Of a DNA stretch of 64,000 nucleotides, positions 37,398-44,880 are shown in pieces (positions within the stretch are counted from its first letter, which is position 1; each line of letters opens with the position of its first letter). Below the pieces are notes generated by a model, which was given only the letters and a program-made list of their open reading frames with translations, ran no database searches and was not told the origin of the DNA. The translations under genes were made by a program, and so were the position numbers. The stretch covers positions 162,258-226,257 of the forward strand of contig NZ_LWLS01000002.1 of the NCBI RefSeq assembly GCF_001905095.1, written 5' to 3'. The stretch comes from Micromonospora sp. CB01531 (GTDB lineage Bacteria > Actinomycetota > Actinomycetes > Mycobacteriales > Micromonosporaceae).

Positions 37398-38618
37398 TCA
37401 CGACTCGCCGGCGAACACCACCTGGTAGCCGCTGGCCCGCAGGGCGCTGATCAGCGTGTCCGAGTGCTCCACGCCGCGAGTCTCCACCGACAGCGCCACC
37501 TCCACCTCGCCGAGACGCAGGTGCGGGTTGGCCCGCTGGTGTTCCACGTCGACCACATTGGCCCGGTGCTCGGCGATCTCGTGCAGCAGCGAGGCGAGCT
37601 GACCCGGGCGGTCCGTGCAGCGCACGGTGAACCGCAGGTAGCGGCCGGCCGCGGCCAGACCGTGCTCGATCACCCGGAGCATGAGCAGCGGGTCGATGTT
37701 GCCGCCGGAGAGCACCGCCACCACCGGCGCCTCCACCTGGACGGTCCCGGCCAGCAGCGCGGCCACACCGACCGCGCCGGCCGGCTCCACCACCTGCTTG
37801 CCGCGTTCCAGCAGCATCAGCAGGGCCCGGGAGATGTCCTCCTCGGAGACGGTGACGATGTCGTCGACCAGCTTGCGGACGTGGGTGAAGGTCAGCTCGC
37901 CGGGACGGCCGACCGCGATGCCGTCGGCGATCGTCGAGAACGACGACAGGCGGACCGGCTCGCCGGCCTTGAGCGAGGGCGGGAAGGCAGCGGCGGTGGC
38001 CGCCTGGACCCCGATCACCCGTACGTCGGGGCGCAGCGCCTTGGCCGCCACCGCCATCCCGGAGATCAGACCGCCACCGCCCACCCCGGTCACGATGGTC
38101 TTCACGTCCGGGCACTGTTCGAGGACCTCCAGCGCCACCGTGCCCTGACCGGCGATGACGTCCGGGTGGTCGAACGGGTGGATGAACACCGCTCCGGTCC
38201 GCTCGGCGAAGGTCTGCGCCGCCACCAGCGACTCGTCCACCGTGTTGCCGACCAACTCGACCGAGGCGCCGTACCCCTTGGTGGCGGCCACCTTCGGCAG
38301 CGGCGCGTTCACCGGCATGAAGACGGTGGCGTGGGTGCCGACCAGGCCGGCGGCGAGCGCCACCCCCTGCGCGTGGTTGCCGGCGCTCGCCGCGACCACG
38401 CCGCGGGCCCGCTCCTCCGCGGAGAGCCGGGAGATCCGCACGTACGCCCCGCGCACCTTGTACGACCCGGCGCGTTGCACGTTCTCGCACTTCAGCCACG
38501 CCGGCCCGCCCAACGCCGCGCTGAGCGGCCGGGAGGGCTCCAGCGGGGTGGTGCGGGTGACGCCGGCGAGCAGCTCCCGCGCGGCCCGTACGTCGGCGAG
38601 ACCGACCAGTTCCGTCAT
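37398..38618 (-). CDS. ilvA: Threonine ammonia-lyase (threonine dehydratase)
   Basis: A PLP enzyme deaminating threonine to 2-oxobutanoate, the first step towards isoleucine. The PLP lysine is Lys54 in GSYKVRGAY, the phosphate loop is SAGNHAQG, and the tail glycine loop is GVGGGGLISG. A single C-terminal ACT domain (residues about 325-406, FTVRCTDRPGQLASLLHEIAEHRANVVDVEHQR) makes this the 400-residue class rather than the two-ACT biosynthetic form. ATG 38618 has CACGAT six bases upstream. greA converges on it. Confidence 0.96.
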   Translation of the reverse strand: MTELVGLADVRAARELLAGVTRTTPLEPSRPLSAALGGPAWLKCENVQRAGSYKVRGAYVRISRLSAEERARGVVAASAGNHAQGVALAAGLVGTHATVFMPVNAPLPKVAATKGYGASVELVGNTVDESLVAAQTFAERTGAVFIHPFDHPDVIAGQGTVALEVLEQCPDVKTIVTGVGGGGLISGMAVAAKALRPDVRVIGVQAATAAAFPPSLKAGEPVRLSSFSTIADGIAVGRPGELTFTHVRKLVDDIVTVSEEDISRALLMLLERGKQVVEPAGAVGVAALLAGTVQVEAPVVAVLSGGNIDPLLMLRVIEHGLAAAGRYLRFTVRCTDRPGQLASLLHEIAEHRANVVDVEHQRANPHLRLGEVEVALSVETRGVEHSDTLISALRASGYQVVFAGES

Positions 38619-38676
38619 GCCCCGATCGTGCCACCCGCCCCCGGCGGAACCTGCGGCGACGCCACCGTCGAATCGG

Positions 38677-39624
38677 TCACCCCTGCGGCGGCGGCCCGGT
38701 GACCGGCTGCGCCGGGTAAGGGTAGCCCTGCGGCGGCGGCCCGCTGACGGGCTGCGCCGGGTAAGGGTAGCCCTGCGGCGGCGGCCCGCTGACGGGCTGC
38801 GCCGGGTAGGGGTAGCCCTGCGGCGCGCCGGGAGCCGGCCAGCCGGGGTGGGCGGGCCAGGCCGGCCGGCCGAGGGCGATCCGCTGTTCCTGGGCGGCGG
38901 AGATCCGCCGGATCAGCACGATCAGCGACCCCGCGGCGACCAGGCAGGCGACCAGCGGGACCAGGTGCCACCCGAGCACCCCCTGGTAGTAGTCGACATA
39001 CCGCTGGAACTCGGGGTCCGAGGCGGGGTCCTCGGGCAGGCGGGCGTACGCCTGGTCGTCGCGCCGGCTGACGAGGCGCTCCCCCAGGCTGAAGGCCAGC
39101 CACGCCACCCACCAGACGAAGACCAACCCCGGGGTGAACCGCTTCCAGAGGCTGTCCCGGGCGAGGTTGCCGACCACCCGGGCGGGCACCACGAAGTTGG
39201 CGAACGGCACCAGCCAGCCGGCGATCGCCCAGCCGGCGCCGAGGTGGGGCAGCGCGCCCGGGAAGGCGTCCAGGTTCTTCCGGGCCCGCCAGGTCCAGAC
39301 GATCACCAGCATGGCGGCGGTCACGTACGCCAGCAGGAACGGCAGCGAGAGCACCACCTCGATCAGCACCGCGCCGAGCAGCACGTCCGGGTCCTGGCTC
39401 TCCCTCGCGCGCCCGGCCAGCACCGCCCCGACCAGCGGAAAGAGCGCCACCACCAGATAGAGCAGCGCGGTCGCACCGACCACGACCGACGCCGCCAGGC
39501 CGATGCCCCGCACCGAGTACGTCGGCACGCCCGGGGTGAGGGCGGGCTGGCCGTGTGGGGTGTGGCAGTTCTGACACTCGTTGTCGCTCGGAGACGTCTC
39601 GTCCCCGCAGGTGTGGCAGCGCAT
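38677..39624 (-). CDS. DUF4328 membrane protein with zinc ribbon and Pro-rich tandem tail
   Basis: A 315-residue protein. Residues 3-22 form a zinc ribbon (CHTC...CQNC). About five hydrophobic segments follow and match the DUF4328 pattern (WTWRARKNLDAFPGALPHLGAGWAIAGWLVPFANFVVPARVV). The tail from residue 265 is Pro/Gln/Tyr-rich and ends in three copies of the 15-residue unit QGYPYPAQPVSGPPP. Function is unknown. It lies between ilvA and the amidase gene, all on the minus strand. Confidence 0.9.
   Translation of the reverse strand: MRCHTCGDETSPSDNECQNCHTPHGQPALTPGVPTYSVRGIGLAASVVVGATALLYLVVALFPLVGAVLAGRARESQDPDVLLGAVLIEVVLSLPFLLAYVTAAMLVIVWTWRARKNLDAFPGALPHLGAGWAIAGWLVPFANFVVPARVVGNLARDSLWKRFTPGLVFVWWVAWLAFSLGERLVSRRDDQAYARLPEDPASDPEFQRYVDYYQGVLGWHLVPLVACLVAAGSLIVLIRRISAAQEQRIALGRPAWPAHPGWPAPGAPQGYPYPAQPVSGPPPQGYPYPAQPVSGPPPQGYPYPAQPVTGPPPQG
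38681..38815 (-). repeat. Three 45-bp tandem repeats in the DUF4328 gene
   Basis: Units at 38681-38725, 38726-38770 and 38771-38815 are nearly identical (the unit nearest the stop differs at two to three bases). They encode QGYPYPAQPVSGPPP units. Confidence 0.88.
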
Positions 39625-39667
39625 AGATGACCGTCCAGGGGTGCGTGGGTGCGCACACGCTAGACGA

Positions 39668-41074
39668 TCAAGCGTGGGCCGGCGACCCCGTGCCGATCCG
39701 GGGGTAGTCGGGGGCGTGCCGCTGCCACGGCGCCTGCATCTCGAACTGCCCGGCCACGCCGAGCAGCAGCAGCTCCGAGCCGGGTGGGCCGACGAACTGC
39801 ACGGCGACCGGCAGGCCGTCCGGGCGGCGGCCGACCGGCACCACGATCGCCGGCAGCCCGGCCATGTTCCACGGGCCGGCGTACGGGGCGTACCGGATGT
39901 TGGCCTTCATGTTGGCCAGCCAGGACCGGCCGGACCAGCCGTCGGCCGACGGCGGGGGGCCGGCCAGCGCCGGGGTGAGCAGCAGGTCGATCGAGTGGTC
40001 GGCGAAGAAGTTCACCGACCGTTCGCGCCAGCCCGCCCGGTCCGCCTCGCGGACGTACCCCCGGCGCTGCGCCCACTCGCCCAACGCGATGTGCCGGCGG
40101 CTGCGCCGCTGGAGCCCGCCCCGCTGGAGCCCGGCAGCCTGCGCGTCGGCGGCGGCCGCGGCGAACCAGGTAGCGAGACCCTTGAGGCCGAGCGCGGTCG
40201 GGTAGACCGGCTCGGCCGGGACGGCGTCGTGCCCGGCGGCGGCGAGCAGCCGGCCGGCAGCGGCCACCGCGTCCCGGTTGGGCGCGTCCGGCGAGACGCC
40301 ACGGACCGGCGAGCGCAGCGACACGCCCACCCGCAGCCGCTGCGGCGGCACCAGCTTGTCGGGACGGCGGCCGGCCAGCACGGAGAAGGCGACCGCCGCG
40401 TCGGCGACCGTGGTGGTCAGCATGCCGTGCTCGGCGAGGCCGAACCAGTCGTCCGCGCCGAGCTGGTAAGGGATCACGCCCCGGCCGGGCTTGAGCCCGA
40501 CAAGGCCGCAGCACGCGGCCGGGATGCGGATCGAGCCGAGGCCGTCGTTGCCATGCGCCATCGGCACCAGGCCGGCGGCGACCGCGGCGGCGGCGCCGCC
40601 GGACGAACCACCGGGAGTGCGCCGCAGGTCCCACGGGTTGCGGGTCACCGCCGTCTCGTCGTCGGTGACCGCCCAGAGGCCGAGTTCAGGCATCCGGGTC
40701 ACCCCGAGGATCACCGCGCCGGCGCCGCGCAGCCGCCGGACCACCTCGTGGTCGGCCTCCGCCACCGGCGTACGCGCGGCGACCGAGCCGTTCCAGGTCG
40801 GCAGCCCGGCGACCGGGGTGTTCTCCTTGACCGCGACCGGCACCCCGGCCAGCGGGAGGTTGGCCAGGTCCTCCTGCTCGTCGACCTTCTCCGCCTCGGT
40901 GATCGACTCCCCGCCGCGCACCGTGCGGAACGCGGCGAGGTGGGCGTCGGCGCGGTCGATGTGATCCAGGTGGTCGGCCACGACCTGGGTGGCGGAGACG
41001 TCACCCCGGCGTACGCCCCGGGCGATCTGCTTGGCGGTCGCCCCCACCCAGGTCGTCGGCATGATGTCCGGCAC
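39668..41074 (-). CDS. Amidase-signature family protein
   Basis: A 468-residue amidase of the Ser-cisSer-Lys family. The lysine lies in GVPVAVKENTPVAGLPTWNG, the cis-Ser/Ser nucleophile region in TPGGSSGGAAAAVAAGLVPMAHGND followed by GLGSIRIPAACCG. Length and the isolated position argue against GatA of the tRNA amidotransferase. It more likely hydrolyses a small amide. GTG 41074 has GGGGAGG six bases upstream and is preferred to ATG 41080, which touches that site. The substrate is unknown. Confidence 0.92.
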   Translation of the reverse strand: MPDIMPTTWVGATAKQIARGVRRGDVSATQVVADHLDHIDRADAHLAAFRTVRGGESITEAEKVDEQEDLANLPLAGVPVAVKENTPVAGLPTWNGSVAARTPVAEADHEVVRRLRGAGAVILGVTRMPELGLWAVTDDETAVTRNPWDLRRTPGGSSGGAAAAVAAGLVPMAHGNDGLGSIRIPAACCGLVGLKPGRGVIPYQLGADDWFGLAEHGMLTTTVADAAVAFSVLAGRRPDKLVPPQRLRVGVSLRSPVRGVSPDAPNRDAVAAAGRLLAAAGHDAVPAEPVYPTALGLKGLATWFAAAAADAQAAGLQRGGLQRRSRRHIALGEWAQRRGYVREADRAGWRERSVNFFADHSIDLLLTPALAGPPPSADGWSGRSWLANMKANIRYAPYAGPWNMAGLPAIVVPVGRRPDGLPVAVQFVGPPGSELLLLGVAGQFEMQAPWQRHAPDYPRIGTGSPAHA

Positions 41075-41096
41075 GGCCATCCTCCCCAGCCAGCGG

Positions 41097-42239
41097 TCAG
41101 CCCAGTGCCTGCTCCAGATCGGCGAGCAGGTCGTCGACCGTCTCGATGCCGACAGACAGTCGCACGAGATCGCCGGGAACTTCAAGCGGCGAGCCGGCAG
41201 CGCTTGCGTGTGTCATCCGTCCCGGGTGTTCGATCAGGGACTCGACGCCGCCGAGCGACTCGGCGAGCACGAACAGCTTGGCCCGGTTGCAGATCGCCAC
41301 GGCGTGCTCCTCGCCGCCCGCGGCGCGGAAGGAAATCATGCCGCCGAACCGGCGCATCTGCTTGGCGGCCACCTCGTGGCCGGGGTGCGCGGGCAGACCC
41401 GGGTAGAGGACCTCGCCGACCTTGGCGTGACCGTCCAGGTAGGCCGCGATCCGCTCCGCGTTGTCGCAGTGCCGGTCCATCCGTACCCCGAGGGTCTTGA
41501 TGCCGCGCAGGGTGAGCCAGGCGTCGAACGGCCCGTTGACCGCACCCATCGCGTTCTGGTGGTAGCGCAGCTCGTCGCCGAGCCCGGTGTCGGCGACGAC
41601 CAGCGCGCCACCGACCACGTCGGAGTGTCCCCCGATGTACTTGGTGGTGGAGTGGACCACCACGTCGGCGCCGTGCGCGATCGGCTGCTGGAGGTACGGC
41701 GACGCGAAGGTGTTGTCGACCACCAGCAGCGCCTCCGCGTCGTGCGCGACGGCGGCCAGTGCGGCGATGTCGGCGATGCCGAGCAGCGGGTTGGTCGGCG
41801 TCTCCACCCAGACGATCTTCGTGGCGCCGGGACGGATGGCGGCCCGCACGGCGTCCGGGTCGGAGACCTTCGCCGGGGTGTAGCTAAGCCCCCAGCGCTC
41901 GGCGACGCGGGCGAAGAGCCGGTACGTGCCGCCGTACGCGTCGTCCGGGATCACCACGTGGTCGCCCGGCTTGCAGACGGTGCGCAGCAGGGTGTCCTCA
42001 GCGGCCAGGCCGCTGGCGAACGCGAGCCCGACCGGCCCGCCCTCCAGCGCGGCCAGGCACTCCTGGAGCGCGTCCCGGGTGGGGTTACCGGATCGGCTGT
42101 ATTCGTAGCCCTGTCGGGGCGCGCCGACGGCGTCCTGGGCGTAGGTGCTGGTCTGGTAGATCGGAGGGATCACCGCGCCGGTGCGGGCCTCCGGGTCCTG
42201 GCCGGCATGGATGGCGAGCGTCTCGAAGCCGTGACTCAT
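41097..42239 (-). CDS. metB: Cystathionine gamma-synthase
   Basis: A 380-residue PLP enzyme of the Cys/Met metabolism family, joining an O-acyl-homoserine and cysteine to cystathionine. The PLP lysine lies in VVHSTTKYIGGHSD and the cofactor-binding tyrosine in YEYSRSGNPTRDALQ; EHPGRMTHAS near the C-terminus is typical of metB/metC enzymes. A gamma-lyase activity cannot be excluded. ATG 42239 is preceded by TAACGT seven bases upstream. With cbs (52541-53911) it gives both halves of transsulfuration within 10 kb. Confidence 0.95.
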   Translation of the reverse strand: MSHGFETLAIHAGQDPEARTGAVIPPIYQTSTYAQDAVGAPRQGYEYSRSGNPTRDALQECLAALEGGPVGLAFASGLAAEDTLLRTVCKPGDHVVIPDDAYGGTYRLFARVAERWGLSYTPAKVSDPDAVRAAIRPGATKIVWVETPTNPLLGIADIAALAAVAHDAEALLVVDNTFASPYLQQPIAHGADVVVHSTTKYIGGHSDVVGGALVVADTGLGDELRYHQNAMGAVNGPFDAWLTLRGIKTLGVRMDRHCDNAERIAAYLDGHAKVGEVLYPGLPAHPGHEVAAKQMRRFGGMISFRAAGGEEHAVAICNRAKLFVLAESLGGVESLIEHPGRMTHASAAGSPLEVPGDLVRLSVGIETVDDLLADLEQALG

Positions 42240-42252
42240 TCCCGAGACGTTA
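42240..42252 (-). promoter_or_regulatory. -10 element of metB (leaderless)
   Basis: On the minus strand TAACGT is followed by CTCGGGA and ATG 42239. Confidence 0.5.
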
Positions 42253-42323
42253 GTCCGCCGGCCCCTCCCAGTGCGTGGAACCCCGCCGCGGGTCACACCG
42301 GTCGTGGTGTCGGTGGAACAGGC

Positions 42324-42335
42324 CATACTGACTCG
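42324..42335 (+). promoter_or_regulatory. -10 element of the AbiE-like pair (leaderless)
   Basis: CATACT at 42324-42329 is followed by six bases and GTG 42336. No Shine-Dalgarno is present. Confidence 0.5.
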
Positions 42336-42662
42336 GTGACGTCGAATGCACCGCTGCCGTCCCGGCTGACCGGGGCAGCCGACCGGATCCCGGACTCACT
42401 GTCGGCGCTGACCGGTCCCGATCATGGCCGGGTCAGTCTGCCGGTACGGCTTGCCTGGTCGGGCCTGAGCGAGTTCGACGTGACCGATTCGCGCCAGCGG
42501 CTGACCCTGTATCGGACGCTGATGGACTGCGGCCAACGAGAGGACATCATGCGGTACGTCAACGGACCGCTGCTGCGCCGTGACTGGCCGCGGATCAGGC
42601 GACTCACCGCTAGTCGGCTGATCGCCCTGTGGGAGAAGCGACTGCCCGAATTAGCCACCTGA
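42336..42662 (+). CDS. Small protein paired with an AbiEii-type nucleotidyltransferase (putative antitoxin)
   Basis: A 108-residue soluble protein (VTSNAPLPSRLTGAADRIPDS at the start). The C-terminal half (SRQRLTLYRTLMDCGQREDIMRYVNG...DWPRIRRLTASRLIALWEKRLPEL) recalls small partner proteins found upstream of nucleotidyltransferase genes in actinomycetes. It has no DNA-binding motif I can name. It contains a TTA leucine codon at 42651-42653, the only in-frame TTA I found in the window. Its stop lies two bases before the GTG of the next gene, so they are coupled. An antitoxin role is inference from position. Confidence 0.75.
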   Translation: MTSNAPLPSRLTGAADRIPDSLSALTGPDHGRVSLPVRLAWSGLSEFDVTDSRQRLTLYRTLMDCGQREDIMRYVNGPLLRRDWPRIRRLTASRLIALWEKRLPELAT

Positions 42663-42664
42663 TC

Positions 42665-43357
42665 GTGGACGATACGCATCGACGGTTGCTGCGTATCGGC
42701 TTCGCCGCCGGCGACGATCTCGGTCTCGTGCTCGCGGGTGGGTATGCACTGTCAGCACACCAGTTGCTCAGCCGGCCGTCCAGAGACATCGACTTCGCCA
42801 CTGCCACCGCGCTACCGCTACCGATCGTGGCAGCTCGACTCGCAGACGCGTACGTTGCCGCCGGGTTCAGTTGCCGAATCATCGAGGCAGGCAGCCGGAT
42901 GGCCCGGCTGCTGGTGTCCGGCGAGACGACGGCGTGCGAGGTGGACCTGTTGAAGGAGGCGATCGGGCCGCCGGCAGCCCTGGGCATCGGACCGGTACTC
43001 GCCTTGGACGACGCGATCGGCTTGAAAGTCAGAGCTCTGCACGACCGAGCGGCTCACCGTGACTACGTCGACATCCACGCCGCCAACGAGCGACTGAGCT
43101 GGACCGAGCTGGAGGCACTGGGCGCGCGGCACACCGTCGGATTCTCCCTGGAGGAACTGGCCGACCGACTTGGTGCTGTTGACGAGCTGGATGACCACAC
43201 CTTCGCGTCCTACCGGCTCTCCGACGGCCACATCCGCGAGTTGCGGGCCTGGGCAGCACGGTGGGAGGACAACATCAGGGCACGTCTGGCCAGCGGGGAG
43301 GCCGGGCCGACAGGTGTTGCAGACAGCGAATGGGACAGCTACCTCGGCTCGCCCTGA
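42665..43357 (+). CDS. AbiEii/AbiGii-type nucleotidyltransferase (putative toxin)
   Basis: A 230-residue nucleotidyltransferase. The catalytic signature GGYALSAHQLLSRPSRDIDF has the GG and the two aspartates (Asp41, Asp43); a third acidic residue lies in CEVDLLKE. The AbiEii block GLKVRALHDRAAHRDYVDI follows near residue 120. The family includes toxins of AbiE type IV systems, which transfer nucleotides to RNA or other targets, and some non-toxic homologues. GTG 42665 is chosen for coupling to the preceding stop; GTG 42629 is a longer alternative overlapping the partner gene. It was not possible to identify the target. Confidence 0.87.
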   Translation: MDDTHRRLLRIGFAAGDDLGLVLAGGYALSAHQLLSRPSRDIDFATATALPLPIVAARLADAYVAAGFSCRIIEAGSRMARLLVSGETTACEVDLLKEAIGPPAALGIGPVLALDDAIGLKVRALHDRAAHRDYVDIHAANERLSWTELEALGARHTVGFSLEELADRLGAVDELDDHTFASYRLSDGHIRELRAWAARWEDNIRARLASGEAGPTGVADSEWDSYLGSP

Positions 43358-43421
43358 CGCCTGACGGAGAGAGCTGGGACTGACACGGCCTCCCGGTGGG
43401 CGGCGGTGCCATCGGGGCACA

Positions 43422-43433
43422 TAGCCTGGCCCG
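43422..43433 (+). promoter_or_regulatory. -10 element of the HIT gene (leaderless)
   Basis: TAGCCT at 43422-43427 is followed by GGCCCG and GTG 43434. Confidence 0.5.
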
Positions 43434-43847
43434 GTGAGCGGGTGCGTGTTCTGCGGGATCGTGGCCGGCGAGGTGCCGGCGTTCACCGTGACCGACGAGC
43501 CGGACGGGGTGGCCTTCCTGGACACCCGGCCCGTCTTCAAGGGCCACGTGCTGGTGGTGCCGCGCACCCACCTGGTCACCCTCGACACGTTGCCGGCCGA
43601 GGCGATCCCGGGCTACTTCCGGCTGGTGCAGCGGCTCATCGTGGCGGTGGAGACCGGTCTGGGGTCCGGTGGGACGTTTGTGGCGGTCAACAACAAGGTG
43701 TCCCAGTCCGTCCCGCACCTGCACACCCATGTCGTGCCCCGAACGAAGGGCGACGGGCTGCGCGGCTTCTTCTGGCCGCGGACCCGCTACACCGACGACG
43801 CGGAGGCCCGGGGGTACGCCGACCGGATCGCCGCCGCGCTGGCCTGA
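43434..43847 (+). CDS. HIT-family protein
   Basis: A 137-residue nucleotide hydrolase/transferase of the histidine-triad superfamily. The triad HLHTHVVPR (His95, His97, His99) is complete, and the N-terminal CVFCGIV resembles the zinc-binding start of HINT-like proteins. Typical activities are hydrolysis of nucleoside phosphoramidates or dinucleotides; the true substrate is not evident. It stands between the AbiE-like pair and msrA. Confidence 0.93.
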   Translation: MSGCVFCGIVAGEVPAFTVTDEPDGVAFLDTRPVFKGHVLVVPRTHLVTLDTLPAEAIPGYFRLVQRLIVAVETGLGSGGTFVAVNNKVSQSVPHLHTHVVPRTKGDGLRGFFWPRTRYTDDAEARGYADRIAAALA

Positions 43848-43923
43848 CCTCGCCCCGGGCGGGTAAGGAAGCGTGGACCGGCGGTGTTGCACAGGCTGGG
43901 AAAGCCAAGAGAGGAGTCCCACC

Positions 43924-44586
43924 GTGTTCCTTCGCCGCATGAAGGCCGAGATGATCTCTCCCGACCAGGCCCTGCCGGGCCGCGCGATCGCGATGCCGAT
44001 CGCCGACCGGCACGAGGTGCTGCCGTCCTCGCTGAAGGGGCCCTTCCCGGAGGGCGCGCAGATCGCCGTGTTCGGGATGGGTTGTTTCTGGGGTGCCGAG
44101 CGGCTGTTCTGGACCCTGCCGGGCGTGATCACCACGTCGGCCGGTTACGCGGGCGGCTACACGCCGAACCCGACGTATGAGGAGGTCTGCTCGGGGATGA
44201 CCGGGCACGCGGAGGTGGTCCAGGTGGTCTACGACCCCAGCCGGATCAGCTACGAGGACCTGCTCAAGGTCTTCTGGGAGAACCACGACCCGACCCAGGG
44301 CATGCGCCAGGGCAATGACGTCGGTACGCAGTACCGCTCGGCGATCTACGCCACCACCGACGACCAGCTCGCCACCGCGCAGGCGTCCCGGGACGCGTTC
44401 GCGCCGATCGTGGCGCGGGCCGGCAAGGGCGAGATCACCACGAAGATCGCCCGGCTCGGCGCCTACTACTTCGCCGAGGACTACCACCAGCAGTACCTGG
44501 CACCGACCAAGAACCCGAACGGGTACTGCAACCACGGCCCGAACGGGCTGAGCTGCCCGGTGGGCGTGGCCCGCACGGCCGGCTGA
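43924..44586 (+). CDS. msrA: Peptide-methionine (S)-S-oxide reductase
   Basis: Reduces methionine-S-sulfoxide in oxidised proteins. The 220-residue protein has catalytic Cys54 in GCFWGAER and resolving cysteines at 202 and 211 ([15 protein letters not shown]). The EDYHQQYL block is also intact. An N-terminal extension of about 45 residues is common in actinobacterial MsrA. GTG 43924 is set by GAGAGGAG upstream. A perfect palindrome follows the stop. Confidence 0.97.
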   Translation: MFLRRMKAEMISPDQALPGRAIAMPIADRHEVLPSSLKGPFPEGAQIAVFGMGCFWGAERLFWTLPGVITTSAGYAGGYTPNPTYEEVCSGMTGHAEVVQVVYDPSRISYEDLLKVFWENHDPTQGMRQGNDVGTQYRSAIYATTDDQLATAQASRDAFAPIVARAGKGEITTKIARLGAYYFAEDYHQQYLAPTKNPNGYCNHGPNGLSCPVGVARTAG

Positions 44587-44602
44587 CCAGTCCCGTCGTA
44601 CC

Positions 44603-44630
44603 ACCGGCCGCCACGCGCGTGGCGGCCGGT
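44603..44630 (+). terminator. Perfect 28-bp palindrome after msrA
   Basis: The half-site ACCGGCCGCCACGC is followed by its exact complement. It begins 17 bp after the stop. Confidence 0.75.
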
Positions 44631-44880
44631 CGGCGGTCCGAGTGGCATCGATCGCCGTCCACGCCGCCAGCCCGTTTCCGCCACTGGGACATTCGTCACA
44701 TAAGCGAGCCCGGCGAATCCTGCCATACCGGCAGCACCGACGCAGAAGCCAACTGCCCGCGTCACGTTCAGCAACCGTCATCGGAAGCAGGAGGCGCGGG
44801 CGCGAATAATAGCAATGCGTCGCCCGGTCGTCATCAGCTCAACCGGCGGATCGCAACGTCCTCTGGCAGCATGGGCCGGC
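44631..44880 (+). promoter_or_regulatory. Promoter region of the NAGGN operon
   Basis: This 250-bp gap holds no gene. It is less GC-rich than its surroundings and contains the AT-rich stretch GAATAATAGCAAT (44804-44816), which could hold a -10 element about 70 bases before the operon start. No operator is recognised; osmotic control would be expected. Confidence 0.35.
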
